The notes beneath the pieces were generated by a model. The model saw nothing but the letters and a program-made list of their open reading frames with translations, was not told the origin of the DNA and made no database searches. A DNA stretch of 64,000 bases, from assembly GCF_003589595.1 (NCBI RefSeq), contig NW_020654810.1, positions 11,033,418 to 11,097,417 on the forward strand, read 5' to 3'. Both the position numbers and the translations under genes were made by a program. Below are positions 1 through 10,590 of the stretch, in pieces (positions within the stretch are counted from its first letter, which is position 1; each line of letters starts with the position of its first letter). This DNA comes from Hyposmocoma kahamanoa (taxonomy: Eukaryota; Arthropoda; Insecta; Lepidoptera; Cosmopterigidae).

Positions 1-599
1 TGTTTTCTATAATACAATTTACAACGATGAATCTTGGTTTCGACAAAATCATAATTATTACACACTGGTTTCCGTGGTGGTATAAAAGATAACAAATGTA
101 TTTTAACATAGGTCAAATCGTGGTTGCGCCCACTATTCAGTAGGTTAGGTTAAGTTAGTATTTTATGAAAAAGCAGCAAGCGAATGTTTGCGTTTCCGAA
201 CATGTTTTTAGTGAAATCATAAGTATAATAATATAATTTACGATAAAAATGGCTAATAATAGTTTTCGGTAAAATGTGAATTAAGTTGGTAAAATAGTAT
301 TAGGTCAGTAAGATTTTTCGGAACTTTCAGTATTTTGTTCGGTTATTTTCGTATTTTTATTTTATATTTAACAAAAGTTTTCCTAGCTTAGTAAGTAATA
401 TAGCGAAACGCCACGTGCGATTACAATGCGGCGCACTTTTTTTTAGGCTAATGCAATCCGGCGGAAGACGAGATAGCCGTGCTAGAACACAGCGCCCTTT
501 TTTAAACTAGCTAGCCGTAATGTAATACAGTGCATTATTGTATAAATGCAGTGACAACTACATAGCTCATTTATTATAACAGGTATTCGTTGTCGAATT
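1..599. other. AT-rich unassigned DNA
   Basis: I see no convincing coding region, RNA gene or known repeat here. A short TTAGG-like run near 140 is too brief to be telomeric. Confidence 0.5.
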
Positions 600-877
600 A
601 GGAAGTCATACGAAGAAATTCAATAAAAGTGTTGTGGATATTCCAAAGATTCGCATGAATCGTTACGTTACGCTTCCACATTTATATATGGCGAACAGCT
701 ATGGAGCGGAATACGTTGCCTGCAGACTTATTTCCTGAACGCTATAACTTGGGTCTATTCATTGCGAGAGTGAATAAATATTATTTAGGTGTGCATGTTC
801 TGTCGTCAACCTCATTCGTCGTCACTTTTTATCAAGTGAGATGGAGGTCAAATACGGACTTATTTTTTTTATAAAAA
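600..877 (+). mobile_element. LINE 3' end (C-terminus of a jockey/CR1-like reverse transcriptase), degenerate
   Basis: One plus-strand frame from about 709 reads like the end of an insect LINE ORF2: a 'LPADLFPERYNLGLF' motif, then 'ARVNKYYLGVH' and a serine/threonine-rich tail. The same tail recurs at 19,560-19,700 and 42,030-42,118, and inverted at 31,992-32,120, so this is a repeat family and not a host gene. The upstream part (600-700) matches the other copy only after frame changes, so the copy is broken. The end is T- and A-rich, as expected at a retroposon 3' end. Confidence 0.7.
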
Positions 878-2180
878 GAACTCTTAAATGTAAACGAAAA
901 TAAAACGCGAAAACGCTCTAACACACTATAGAGATTCATCAGCTCTATAAATTGCAAAGGAAACAATCCGCCCGACTTTTAAGTCCTATGCAGGGCTGCC
1001 AGATGTGTACAATTAGATTCTCGTATCAACTTATAAAATTCTAGAATATATCTACCTGCATTCAGTATTATATTATTATAAACAAATATTTGTTAATGTT
1101 GAAAAATCGTCGGAGTCTACATCTCAGGTAATAAAATAGTACATTTGGTGGTGCCAGCAATAGTATATTTTAATCTAATATTCTCGTACTTTTACGTATA
1201 GGAATATATTTTATCTCGTACATCGTACATAAGTTGTACAAGATTATTCCTTCATCTAGCAACCCTGGTCCAAGATGCGAGAAGACCATTGTACGTTAAT
1301 GCGATATTAAAATTAATCGTAACCCAGTGGTTGTCAACCTACGCAAGAACCCTGGGAATGCCATTAGAAGATTGAAAGTCAATTAACATTAGACGGTTTG
1401 AAGTCATATATTTGGTAAAGAAATATATATTTTAAACATTCACGTACAACTCCTACTAATTAATAAATTACGTACGGCTGTATAAGTATAATTATTCCGC
1501 AAGAGAGTTTAAATTGAAAACGACTGTAACCTTAGCAATTTTTTACATATATAATTTACTTACATTTGTACATAATATTATATATTACATAATATTACTA
1601 CAAGAATTGAAATCATGTGGTCTTTTATATTGTACCAAATTTAAACAAAGGGAGATTACTTATTTCATATTCAAATCGTATGAACGTTCCTAAATAATAT
1701 ATTATTATAAATCGGCCTCAAATAACCATGAACGGTCTGACATTTAGACCTTACATAACTGAAATATTAATTGTACGACGAAATACAATTATTACACTTG
1801 AATAATACGTATTAAATTATTGTTGCTGGCTTGCACGAAAACTAAAAGGTAGGCGTCTGATATACGTCAGTTACTACGGCTTGATAAAGAGGTCCACAGA
1901 CCCTTTGATAAGATCCTCGTAGTAAAATGTCCTTCAACGTTGAGTCGGTAACAGTTGCTAAGTGACTTTTAAGGCCCGTAAATTTACACAAGCCAAATAC
2001 GCGTTTGCTTCAGTATAAGGCAGAATAGTAAACCTTACGCACGACTTACACAGACCTTTAGCGAAATTATATGGACGTCTCTACTTAAGATTTATTACAG
2101 AGATTCCGGTTTCGAGTTCTAGGTCGTTACATTTAATCTCCAACAGTTACTAAAATAAAACATTGGGAGGTCTTACTGAT
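878..2180. other. AT-rich unassigned DNA
   Basis: No long open frame with protein-like composition and no recognised repeat. Probably intergenic or intronic. Confidence 0.5.
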
Positions 2181-2280
2181 TTTTCGTAATTTTTCTCCCA
2201 AAAGACATTTTCAAGCCTATAAAGCGATAGTGATAAAAAATGATGCTATTATTATTATGTTCCTGGTCTTTCCGTCAAAG
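2181..2280. repeat. Repeat family B, copy 1
   Basis: About 100 bp closely matching 4,643-4,740. Both share a 'cctataaagcgatag' core and end in 'ggtctttccgtcaaa'. Only the central core recurs near 12,775. I cannot assign the class. Confidence 0.6.
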
Positions 2281-2606
2281 TAATTCATTCTATAATAGTT
2301 TGTCTTACGCCCCATTCAGCACGTGTTCTTAACAAATCTGCACGTGACTGTGTGTGTCCTGACCCCTATGAAGCAAAGCAAAGCTGGTAGTAATTCAGAC
2401 ATCACTAATTTCAGACAGACTCTCAGCAAATTATTTGGAAAAATGTTCTTAATCAGCCGCGTGCACATGTTTATAGTGGTAAATTAATATTCCATAAACA
2501 CCTTGGGGACGTCCAACAGCCGATATTGATGTTGAGTTGATGAAACATACCCATATATTTGATTGATGGGAAGACTCTTATGACGCTATAGGTAAATTCT
2601 GTGACC

Positions 2607-3163
2607 TTTCCAAGTAGTGATAAAAGAAACTCAGTCTTTTAAGGCGTTTTATAACGACTCGACTCCATTTTACAGGACTCGACTCTAAAATTAAGACTGG
2701 GGGTTCGAGTTTTTATTAATAAGACTTAGTCGTTATACTAAAAGACTCAAAAGACTTAAACGATTTGAACGACTTGAAGGACTTAAACGACTCGAGCTGT
2801 TTGCAAAAGACTTATACCTATTTTATGTCCTATTAAACCCGAAGTTTATAAATAAAAATGACGTAAGTAGTATTTAGTAAATAATCACATTTATTTACTT
2901 ATAATAAAAATCGTAAAATAAATACCTTGTGGGTAGAAATAAAATCAGCCATACGGCTCATGACTCGCAACTCCGGAGGCTATGAGGCGCCAGTCCTTTT
3001 AGTCGTTTTAGTCCTATAAGTCTTTTAAGCTTCCTTGGGTTAAAAGACTTCGACTCGAATTAGTCTTCAATTTTAGTTTTGGACTAGCCATGAGGCGTTG
3101 AAAATTAGTCGAGGTTTTTTAAATGGCCTTAAAAGACTGAGTCTCTTCATCACTATTTCCAAG
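2607..3163. mobile_element. hAT-type MITE with 8-bp target duplication
   Basis: The element at 2,615-3,155 (541 bp) has inverted ends that begin TAGTGAT and run about 30 bp with a few mismatches. It is flanked by the same 8 bases, tttccaag, at 2,607-2,614 and 3,156-3,163. An 8-bp duplication and a TAGTGATG-like end are hallmarks of the hAT superfamily. No transposase is present, so it is non-autonomous. Inside, a GACTTAAACGA/GACTCG-like word is repeated in one orientation at 2,650-2,815 and inverted at 2,995-3,080. This resembles subterminal transposase-binding repeats. Confidence 0.85.
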
Positions 3164-3309
3164 GCATTTGATTCTGTACACTTCATAGTGTAAGTGTAAG
3201 TGTAATTACGAAGTATCATTACTTCGTAAGGAAACTGCCATTACTATGAGGAGGCTGTGACCACAATCTTCTTTAATCGTGTTTAAGTTATAATAAATTG
3301 TAGTGATTA

Positions 3310-3376
3310 TAATTTTGTACCGTTGAGATTCGACTCTCTGCAACCTAGAGCGGCGAATCTCAACGGTACAAAATTA
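3310..3376. repeat. Perfect 23-bp inverted repeat (hairpin)
   Basis: Arms at 3,310-3,332 and 3,354-3,376 are perfectly complementary and separated by 21 bases. The hairpin is too short to be a typical MITE. It could be a fold-back repeat, a template-switch product or a small-RNA hairpin. Confidence 0.85.
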
Positions 3377-4483
3377 TCGGAGTTTGTAATTAGCATGGGC
3401 GTCCATCAAGATTAATTTTTATTTTATAACAATGACTTACTTTTGTTTGCTGATGATTCTTCCTTATTATTGAAGATTATAAGGCATCTTAGTTCCTATG
3501 ACGATGTGAAAAATACTATTTTAGGTCTTTGAGAGATAACTTTAAGGATTTTATATTATGCATACAATGACATTAATACATATATGAAAATGTAATTTAA
3601 GTTTATAAGAATAGTGATTATTTAATTAAAAATAGTTGCAGAGATAACATTAATAGCATAAATATGAATAGATGTTCAAGGAGTAGCTACTAGGGGAATT
3701 TGCCTCACGAATATGTTAATATAATCAGTGCGACGATTTGAAGTGTAATTTGTTCACCTGTGAAATATTAGTATTTCAATTTGTAAGTTTTTCTCGAGTT
3801 ACTTGTTGTCTACGTGAGCTAAGTTATTTTAGGTTTAAATTGGCATCCAATTAAGGGGTTTAATCTACAATAGCATAGCTTGAATTGTATATATATATAC
3901 TACTCTTTGAACTCTTTATGAGATTCTCCCCCACGGATTTATACTAGGTATAGATGCAAGGCGTACTTATGCACTAAAAACTGCATTTTATATTAGTGAA
4001 ACGGTATTTAGGTTGAAGGTTTCTATTTATTCCTCTATTTTAATGACGAACGCATCCCGTACCCTTCCCGCAATACTTTTTTATTTTACGTAAACCCCAA
4101 TAACTTAAGACTGATGTTTCGCAAGCCACGGATGGCAGAATCTTTCACACACTGACATAATGATAAACTAAGACGGTATAAGCTGGATATGTTTATCAAT
4201 CCTTAAATATTTTAGCTATAAGGGAAATATCACCTTAGCCTCACGGTTACACGGTCTTATTTTACTTAAAAGAAAATCTTTATCACTGCTCAGTATGGCT
4301 CAGATTTCATTTCTTTTGGCCTTTCAATAATTCGCACTCTTAGTGATTTACGGTCACATCTGTAAAACGAGAACTTTTCAATGAGATGGGGCTTAAAGAT
4401 TCTACTAACAGAATTAGTCGATAACTTTTTAATGGTAAAATTGAATTTCTTCCATGTAGTATGCATTATTTTTATCACTTTTA
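3377..4483. other. AT-rich unassigned DNA
   Basis: No gene or recognised repeat. Only short, low-quality open frames. Confidence 0.5.
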
Positions 4484-4874
4484 TGTTTTTTTATAATACC
4501 AAGTGACGGGACGAACAAGTCGTGCGCCTGGTGGTAAGCGACACGTCTATTCATAACACTTGCAGTACCACTCGGAACTTTAAATCGCAAAGATCTTAAG
4601 GGCCACTGCGCCCGTCACCCTGTATATAAATTGACAAGTAAAGTTTCGTAATTGTACTCTCAAAACACATTTCAAGGCCTATAAAGCGATAGAAAGAAAA
4701 AATAATGTCATTATTATATATTCATGGTCTTTCCGTCAAAGTGCTTGTAATTTCACCAGTACCTTTACCTTTCCAAACCGGAACGCATAATGCTCACATT
4801 ACTGCTTGGCGGCAGAAATAGGTAAAGGTGGCAGTACTTCCCTGAACGAACTCTTTCACAAGAAGTTCTACTGA
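4484..4874 (-). mobile_element. SINE-like repeat family A, copy 1, interrupted by family B
   Basis: Family A runs, in its own orientation, from a 'TAGTAGCAGTGGAGCTCC' head to a 'CACTTGATATTATAAAAAA' tail, about 290 bp. The tail's A-rich run and the 5'-truncated copies elsewhere suggest retroposition. This minus-strand copy is near full length but is split at about 4,640-4,742 by a family B repeat, with 'aagt' on both sides of the insert. Confidence 0.85.
4643..4740. repeat. Repeat family B, copy 2, nested in family A
   Basis: Closely matches 2,181-2,280 over about 100 bp. It interrupts the family A sequence exactly between two segments that are contiguous in the other copies, so it is a later insertion. 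Confidence 0.75.
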
Positions 4875-4875
4875 T

Positions 4876-5588
4876 ATTAGATTAAAGCACTTTTGACGTA
4901 CTATCACATGTGGGTTTATTATACCAGGAGTAACAATTCTCCTAGCCGTTCGATGCCACAAGTCAAACGTGTCATAAAGCACAGTGCGCTATCATGTTAT
5001 CTGGCGGCGGGCCGTGAGCCATGGGCCAGTGGTGGAACATTAATTACGATTACCGAGCGATACTAAGGGCCAGGGCTTGGTCGCCACGCCCTCCCGCAGC
5101 ACGCACCTACGGACTGCGCCACATATGCACATATAAGTACCTGTTTTCCTACAAGAACTTTTTCTAAATAGTTATACATACGTAATCTCAAATCGTTTTA
5201 CTGAAGACTCAAACCATAAAACTACAAAATGATTTTTTTGATCCAAGTTGCGTTTATTTATTTTGTCAAACACACCAAACTTTTGGATTCTTTACAGGTG
5301 CCACAGTCATGACTGTCACATCGAAGCTGTAATGAACCGAACATTTGAGAACAAAAAAATGCGATTTATTACTCCCTGAGATGCAGATTGTGCTGCAACA
5401 CAAACAACGTTCTGAAGATAATTGTGGGTAGGGGTGAGGGTCCCATCACCAACACTGGATAGAACTACTCAAAAGGACATACATCCATATCTGGAACTAA
5501 CAGGTTTCGGAATTAATAATATTGTGCCCTCTTTTTTGATTTCAATTCATAAATATTTACTTACTTACTAACCTAATTTTAAGACAAT
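4876..5588. other. Unassigned DNA with a short palindrome
   Basis: No gene seen. A GC-richer patch at 5,005-5,120 is not protein-like. A 14-bp palindrome (acagtcatgactgt) lies near 5,303. Confidence 0.4.
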
Positions 5589-5589
5589 T

Positions 5590-5802
5590 TTTTTTATAAA
5601 GCACACACTCAACATAGCCCCGCACTAGGGAAACCCTGTGTTGTGGGTCCCATGGACACACACATAGATAACCACAAATTACACCCAAACTTACGAGAGA
5701 AATAAATGTAGGCCATACAAATATTTCTCCCGGCCCGGGAATCGAACCTGCGACTTCTGCGTGGCAGTCCGGCATGGTAACCGTTCGGCCACAGAGGCAG
5801 TT
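5590..5802 (-). mobile_element. tRNA-derived SINE family D, copy 1
   Basis: Read on the minus strand, the head is tRNA-like. Box A is in TGGCCGAACGG and box B is GGTTCGATTCC, followed by a CCCGGGCCGGG arm. A shared non-tRNA body and an A/T-rich end follow. Other copies are at 8,739, 36,076 and 56,357. The boxes are RNA polymerase III promoter elements. The body shows this is a SINE, not a tRNA gene. Confidence 0.88.
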
Positions 5803-5884
5803 TATTAAATAAATTGTTATTAATTAACTACTAATATTGCTATGGATGATTTCTGAAATAAATAATATTTTGCATGACAGTCAG

Positions 5885-5985
5885 CTGTGACTTTGGGACC
5901 TGTAGGACCTGAAAATATGGTTTGTTGTAATGTAGCAGTTCCTTCGCAATGCGTAGCGATCGCGGAATCCTAAGAACTCAATGAT
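5885..5985. repeat. Tail of repeat family E
   Basis: The segment ending in 'cctaagaactc' also occurs at 11,600-11,745 and matches, in the opposite orientation, the tail of the tRNA-headed repeat at 8,546. Confidence 0.6.
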
Positions 5986-6222
5986 ATATATGTATGTATA
6001 AAGAATTAACTGAGTTGGAATTTACAATGGGTTTAAATTGACATAACAGATTGAAAAACTTCACAGTTAGCAATAGGCAATAAGTAGTTACTTAGTAAAA
6101 TTTTAAATATTACATATGGTAATATACGATAATTCTATCGATTGTTAGCCATAGATTAACACGTCCTGTGTCGTTTCAGAAAATCGTCTCGACCATAGTT
6201 GATTGGGCTACAGATATGGTAC

Positions 6223-6391
6223 CTGTATGCTGTAAAGCGCACTGTCGTAGAGAACATGGAAGGTGAGGAAGAGCGAGAGTAGCGTGACGGAGAGGAGCGC
6301 CGCGGCGAGCTTGGGCCGCGACACCCCCACTACCAGCACGCAGTCCGCCAGCTCGCCCTCCGCCGGCCGGAACGACGACCGCGGCAACCAT
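6223..6391 (-). CDS. Candidate host exon encoding a membrane anchor
   Basis: A GC-rich island in AT-rich DNA reads on the minus strand as 56 full codons plus one base. An AG acceptor lies just before it (6,392-6,393) and a GT donor directly after a CAG codon (6,221-6,222). The peptide begins with a short basic/polar stretch and ends in about 20 hydrophobic residues (LAAALLSVTLLSLFLTFHVLY) followed by DSALYSIQ. That pattern suits a signal-anchor of a type II membrane protein such as a Golgi enzyme. There is no in-frame ATG, so the start would lie in another exon. I do not recognise the family. No second copy exists in the window, which argues against a repeat. The acceptor pyrimidine tract is weak. 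An alternative frame starts at an ATG immediately at the acceptor but lacks the hydrophobic segment. Confidence 0.42.
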
Positions 6392-6529
6392 CTGACACCA
6401 CAATCAGAATTCACTGTTCTGACACTAACTCACACATTATTGTATATCGATAGTTATTTATATTGACTACTCTAACTGACGGTATTGCATTACATTTTAA
6501 AAATTTTATTTATTTATAAGGCATCAATG

Positions 6530-6650
6530 AAATACTTTGCCCAACACTGATCTTAACCATCTCCACACCATCACCTCCTCTTTGGGGAGGAAACCCATAC
6601 CCACTACGTTGGACGTGTTGAGTGGGTTGATTGATGATCATTAATATATG
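6530..6650 (+). mobile_element. Probable RTE-type LINE 3' tail
   Basis: A segment with 'ggaggaaacccatacccac...gggttgattgatgatcatt' resembles the 'cccatgcccagcagtgg...tgatgatgatg' tail common to RTE LINEs of moths and butterflies. It is short and diverged. Confidence 0.4.
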
Positions 6651-6689
6651 TAGGCACTAGTAAAGTTTATGGATATGATTGATGGTAGA

Positions 6690-6880
6690 CAACTCACAGA
6701 ATATCAAGCGGCAGAGACTGAGAACAGCTCCTATAGGTGGTCCCGGGGCGGTGCTTGCCGAGCGGGAGGTGACTCATCTGGGCGCGCGCCTCCATGCGTC
6801 TCCCATGAATACGATCTCGTCTACGACATTGTATCGCCAGCGGTCTACGCAATCACTCGAGTATTTCTTAAGTGTATGAA
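6690..6880. other. GC-rich patch of unknown nature
   Basis: CpG-richer than its surroundings, with open frames on the plus strand (66 codons in one frame). No motif is recognised and no splice-site pair is convincing. It lies about 300 bp from the candidate exon and could be host exonic sequence or an old repeat. Confidence 0.3.
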
Positions 6881-8545
6881 GAAGGGTGAAAAAGTGTCAG
6901 CTTCATTTTTATCTTCTTTTATGACTCTGCAACAAAATTTAACAGCTTTCCTTTCCCTACTTTCGTACAAAAGCTTTCAAAATAATAAGTGCGTTATAAT
7001 TTCCTATTTTATTTAAGACTACAACTTACCATAACAAAGTTTCGCTCTGACTGCCGCTCTTGCGCCTGAGACAAAAGAAAATTTAATTATTACCTTCATA
7101 TTACCTGCTATTGCAGTAAGTAATTTATAAATTAAGTACATATGTAGGTTAATTGCACCCCGAAATACGGAAACAGTTTTCACGCCTGCATTTTTATAAT
7201 TTGTTAGGTGAAACTTCCGTTCAAAAGTTCAAACGATTTCCTACGACGTAAATTATCGTTTAGTCGAAAAGCCAAACTGTGAAATCACAACAGCCACCAT
7301 GTGCTAGGATTGTTGATGACCTGCCGTACTTCGGTTTGTTTACGACTACAGCGAAATAAGCTCGCTTTACTCATCCACTTCTTGCGTGAGCCGTTTGAGC
7401 ACTATAGCGTTACTACACCGCGAGAACGTGAGTAACGTAAAACCGCTGTAGTTTTATGATCCAATGTACGTAAGCGGTTATTAAATATTTTCAATTTTGG
7501 CGAGTGTTTTATATTTTATGACGCTTCAGGTCGTGCCTACCAGTGTTAATTTCGGAAACCAAATGTAAAATTAATGTTCAATTTACCCATAGATTAAATT
7601 GCATAAGTTTTTTAATACTAGTTACTTTTCTTTGTCTATTTGTTATACTTTTAAGTTTAAAATGTTATAACATTGTAGTTTTTAAGCTCGTTCATGTCAT
7701 GTGTCTCGGCGAACTGAATAAATTTTTCTTATTCTAATTCTTATTACTTGAGAATCCTGTTTTATCGAACGTAAACTTTTACTATACGAACCTTATATCA
7801 TACCCTGTTTTTTGGTATTTGCAGATCTGTCTTATCAACTGACAACTATTTCTGATCGTCAGTTACACTTATCAGTGTATAGATTTGTTTTGCAGTAAAT
7901 CTTAAATAGGAGAGAGCAAAAAGTAATGTAGGGATAAGCCATGGTTACTTTTTAGTTGCGCAACAATATCTCACAACACTTGCAAAGTGTTGTGTGCGTA
8001 TAAGCAATTAAAGCAACAAGATGTCGAAAACGGTTTCGTACTTTGTTATTGGTATCTAAAATCTAAAATTTAAATATTTCAAGCCCACTTGTACCACATT
8101 TAATGCAAAAAGTGTCGAATACTCTCTAATCGTGATTGTGGTGGTTTTCGCGCTGAGCACGTGCCGTTCGCATTCAGCTACGTATATAATTATGTTTATC
8201 TCGCGAATTGCCGACTCGAAGGCTTCAGCCAGAGAGCCTCTTAGCCGCGAAAAGCTTTTTTGCTCATTCTACAAAAAATACGGCGAACGCGTGAGTAGGG
8301 AACTTTTTCCCTCTTATATGAATGAATTTGTTCGTGTTATGCCTCGATTTTCAACTCTGACACACTGTGCAGTTATTCGATCAGCCTCGAACGCGAGTTC
8401 TTCGCGCATTTTTTATGGGTTCTTAACTTCTGACCACATGCACTCTGTATTGCGAATTGTGCCAAAACACGGTTTCGCCAAACTGTTTTTTTCGTTCTTG
8501 ACAGGCGAAAGAATCCCCTAGAACTATTATTAGTTTTTTTTATTT
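6881..8545. other. Unassigned DNA
   Basis: A 129-codon frame at 8,132-8,521 begins with GTG; its first ATG is at 8,192. It has no recognisable domain. The rest is AT-rich without repeats I can name. Confidence 0.4.
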
Positions 8546-8738
8546 TGACGTCATCGGTGGCTCAAAGGTTTGCACTGTGGACGCTGGACGAAGAGGTCCC
8601 GGTTCGATTCCCGGTGGGAATTCGGGGAATAAATTTTTCTAAATTGTATCGAGTTCTTAGGTTTTCTCGATTGTTGTACATAGGAATTGAAAGTATTTTT
8701 GTGGTTTGTTTGAAAAAAGAAATGTACTCGATTTATAC
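8546..8738 (+). mobile_element. tRNA-headed SINE-like repeat, family E
   Basis: A tRNA-like head at about 8,549-8,620 has box A-like GGTGGCTCAAAGG and box B GGTTCGATTCC followed by a matching CCCGG arm. A body follows whose tail recurs, inverted, at 5,885 and 11,600. It runs directly into the inverted SINE D copy. Confidence 0.7.
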
Positions 8739-8976
8739 AATAATAAAGCGCACACACTTATAGCCCCGCACTAGGGAAAAGGGAAACTCTGTATCGCGAT
8801 ACAGAGTTTCCCTTTTCCCTAGGGCCATGGACACACACATAGGCGACCACAAATTATACCCAAACTCACGAGAGAAATAAATGTAAGCCATACAAATATT
8901 TCTGCCGGGCCGAGAACCGAACCGGGGATCTCTGAATGGCAGTCCAGCATGGGAACCGTTCGGCCACGGAGGCAGT
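8739..8976 (-). mobile_element. tRNA-derived SINE family D, copy 2, carrying a palindrome
   Basis: Matches family D along its whole length. Inside, the segment that normally reads 'ctagggaaaccctgtgtcgcggg' is replaced by a perfect 52-bp palindrome (8,771-8,822). The tRNA-like head at the right end has box B slightly degraded. Confidence 0.87.
8771..8822. repeat. Perfect 52-bp palindrome inside a SINE
   Basis: Two 26-base arms meet at the centre TCGCGA with no loop and no mismatch. The other three SINE D copies lack it. Confidence 0.95.
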
Positions 8977-8984
8977 TGATCCGA

Positions 8985-9215
8985 AATAATCTCAGTACAG
9001 AGTACTAATAAAACCGACCTCAAAAGATCGTGAAGTTACATCTATTTGCCAAGTTTTATTGAAATTGGTCACCGGAAAGTGCGCAAACCCGGATTCATCC
9101 CCTAGTTCGCCACTAGATTTAATACAGGAGATAATAAAAAATCGGTGCTCACTGCTTAAAGTTGAGAGAAAAACGCCTTAAATTGGAGCAAACCAAAATC
9201 AGCCATTAAAATAAA
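8985..9215 (-). repeat. Repeat family H, copy 2
   Basis: Shares several blocks with the reverse complement of 42,340-42,560, including 'cagtacagagtacta', 'accgacctc' and 'ggcgtttttctctc'. The family carries ACCGACTTC/ACCGACCTC words at its two ends in inverted orientation, so it may be an inverted-repeat element. Confidence 0.6.
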
Positions 9216-9925
9216 ATAGTTTCAATTTTTATATTGGTCCTGGTAGAATTCCATCAGGCAATCGGTGTAGTTAGTTGTCTGGCACTCATTATTTTTATTA
9301 TATTTTTGTTGAAAAATATTTTAGATTAAATGTAGAACAAGAAACTAGCTGCATAATTCTAAGCATCGTCTTTTAACAGTACCATATATAGCACCTGACT
9401 TGGCCGAAATTTGACTTAATGTGTTAACTCATGTTCGTAGCGCCCGTTCCTAAACTAGGTAGGTAGGGTAGCCCTTTACTCGTAGAGGACTATGCATTAT
9501 TCATCGAGCCCAAATAGCGTCACACTACGTAGTTGCGTGGCATACTTAAATACCTACAATACCCTGCCACTGAATGGCGAATGAGTTGAAGAATTTCATT
9601 AATATATGTATGTATATATATGTATTCTCATAATAAAAGCGGACGTTTTTTTAATATTTTAATTTAAAATACAAATTCGCTCAGTTTTAGTTCCAATGTT
9701 TTTTTCTCTTATCAAACTACTGGAGATGGACGATCCTTCGTATAGATGGTTGGGGAATCCCATTATAATGGAGGACATTAACCATTTGTTTTACTTTGCT
9801 ATTTGCCAAAGCGAAAATACGTTTTCACTTTTGTAAATATGTTTCGTACAAGCGACCGAAAGTGGTGCTTTTAGGTTGTACGGGACTAATTGGTTTGACT
9901 TTTTAAGAACAGAAAACAAATGCTT
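9216..9925. other. AT-rich unassigned DNA
   Basis: Nothing recognised. Confidence 0.5.
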
Positions 9926-10055
9926 TTTAACCGTCTTAAAAAAAATGGAGGAGGTTCTCAGTTCATCTTTTTTTGCGTGTATGTTACGTAATCACTTCCA
10001 CATCTGTGAACCGATTTCAATGATTCTTTTTTTGTTGAAGATAACATTCCGCCTC
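9926..10055 (+). repeat. Repeat family H fragment, copy 3
   Basis: The 'ggaggaggttctcagttc...gtatgttacg...tgaaccgattt...atgattctttttttgttg' pattern matches 42,135-42,260. It is the left part of the family only. Confidence 0.65.
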
Positions 10056-10365
10056 TAACAGTGACAAATGAAGTGCTGAATACGGTTTATTGAATTTGAA
10101 GATGTAATTCCACTGAAATTTAATTAAATTATTGTGGTAGACAGATACCAGGAACTCCTCAGCAGTGTACAGCAGCTACCTGGTATTTGGGCTCACATGA
10201 TTCGTTTTGACGAGGACTTGCGTATGCATTTCAGTCGACGTTAAGTAAAGAACATAGCAACAACGGAGATCGGTTTTTTATTATAACAAAAGTTAACATT
10301 ATAATAAATAGGTGCCATGTCATGCGCAATTATTATATCTCTGTTCTCCATGGATAAGTATTATA

Positions 10366-10590
10366 TGGGGGAATGTTTGGTCATTTGTTGCGTAATGACG
10401 AATTTGAGAGAGTGATAATTGAGGGGAGAATAGTAGGGAAAAGAAAGAGAGGAAGACCAATAATGGCGTATATTGAAAAAGAAGATCAAAGTGAACAGCT
10501 ATAAAGAGGTGAAGGAACTGGCTATGAACCGTGAGGAGTGGAGGAGGCTGCACCGACAAGAGTCTGGCTCATGAATAAGATGATGATATT
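10366..10590 (+). mobile_element. RTE-clade LINE fragment: reverse transcriptase C-terminus and tail
   Basis: Two adjoining frames read as the end of an RTE-type ORF. The first is GHLLRNDEFERVIIEGRIVGKRKRGRP, and after a frameshift the second is ELAMNREEWRRLHRQESGS, then stop. The 'EGR..GKR.RGRP' and 'REEWRRL' motifs are typical of this clade. The stop is followed by an ATGATGAT tail, as is usual. The copy is truncated at its 5' end and frameshifted, so it is dead. Confidence 0.8.

Noticed and set aside
140..160. Insect telomere repeat (TTAGG)n
   Set aside because: Only about two imperfect units.
5730..5802. tRNA gene on the minus strand
   Set aside because: It is the head of a SINE with three other copies sharing a long non-tRNA body.
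8132..8521. 129-codon frame as a gene
   Set aside because: It starts with GTG, lacks any recognisable domain and shows no splice or promoter context.
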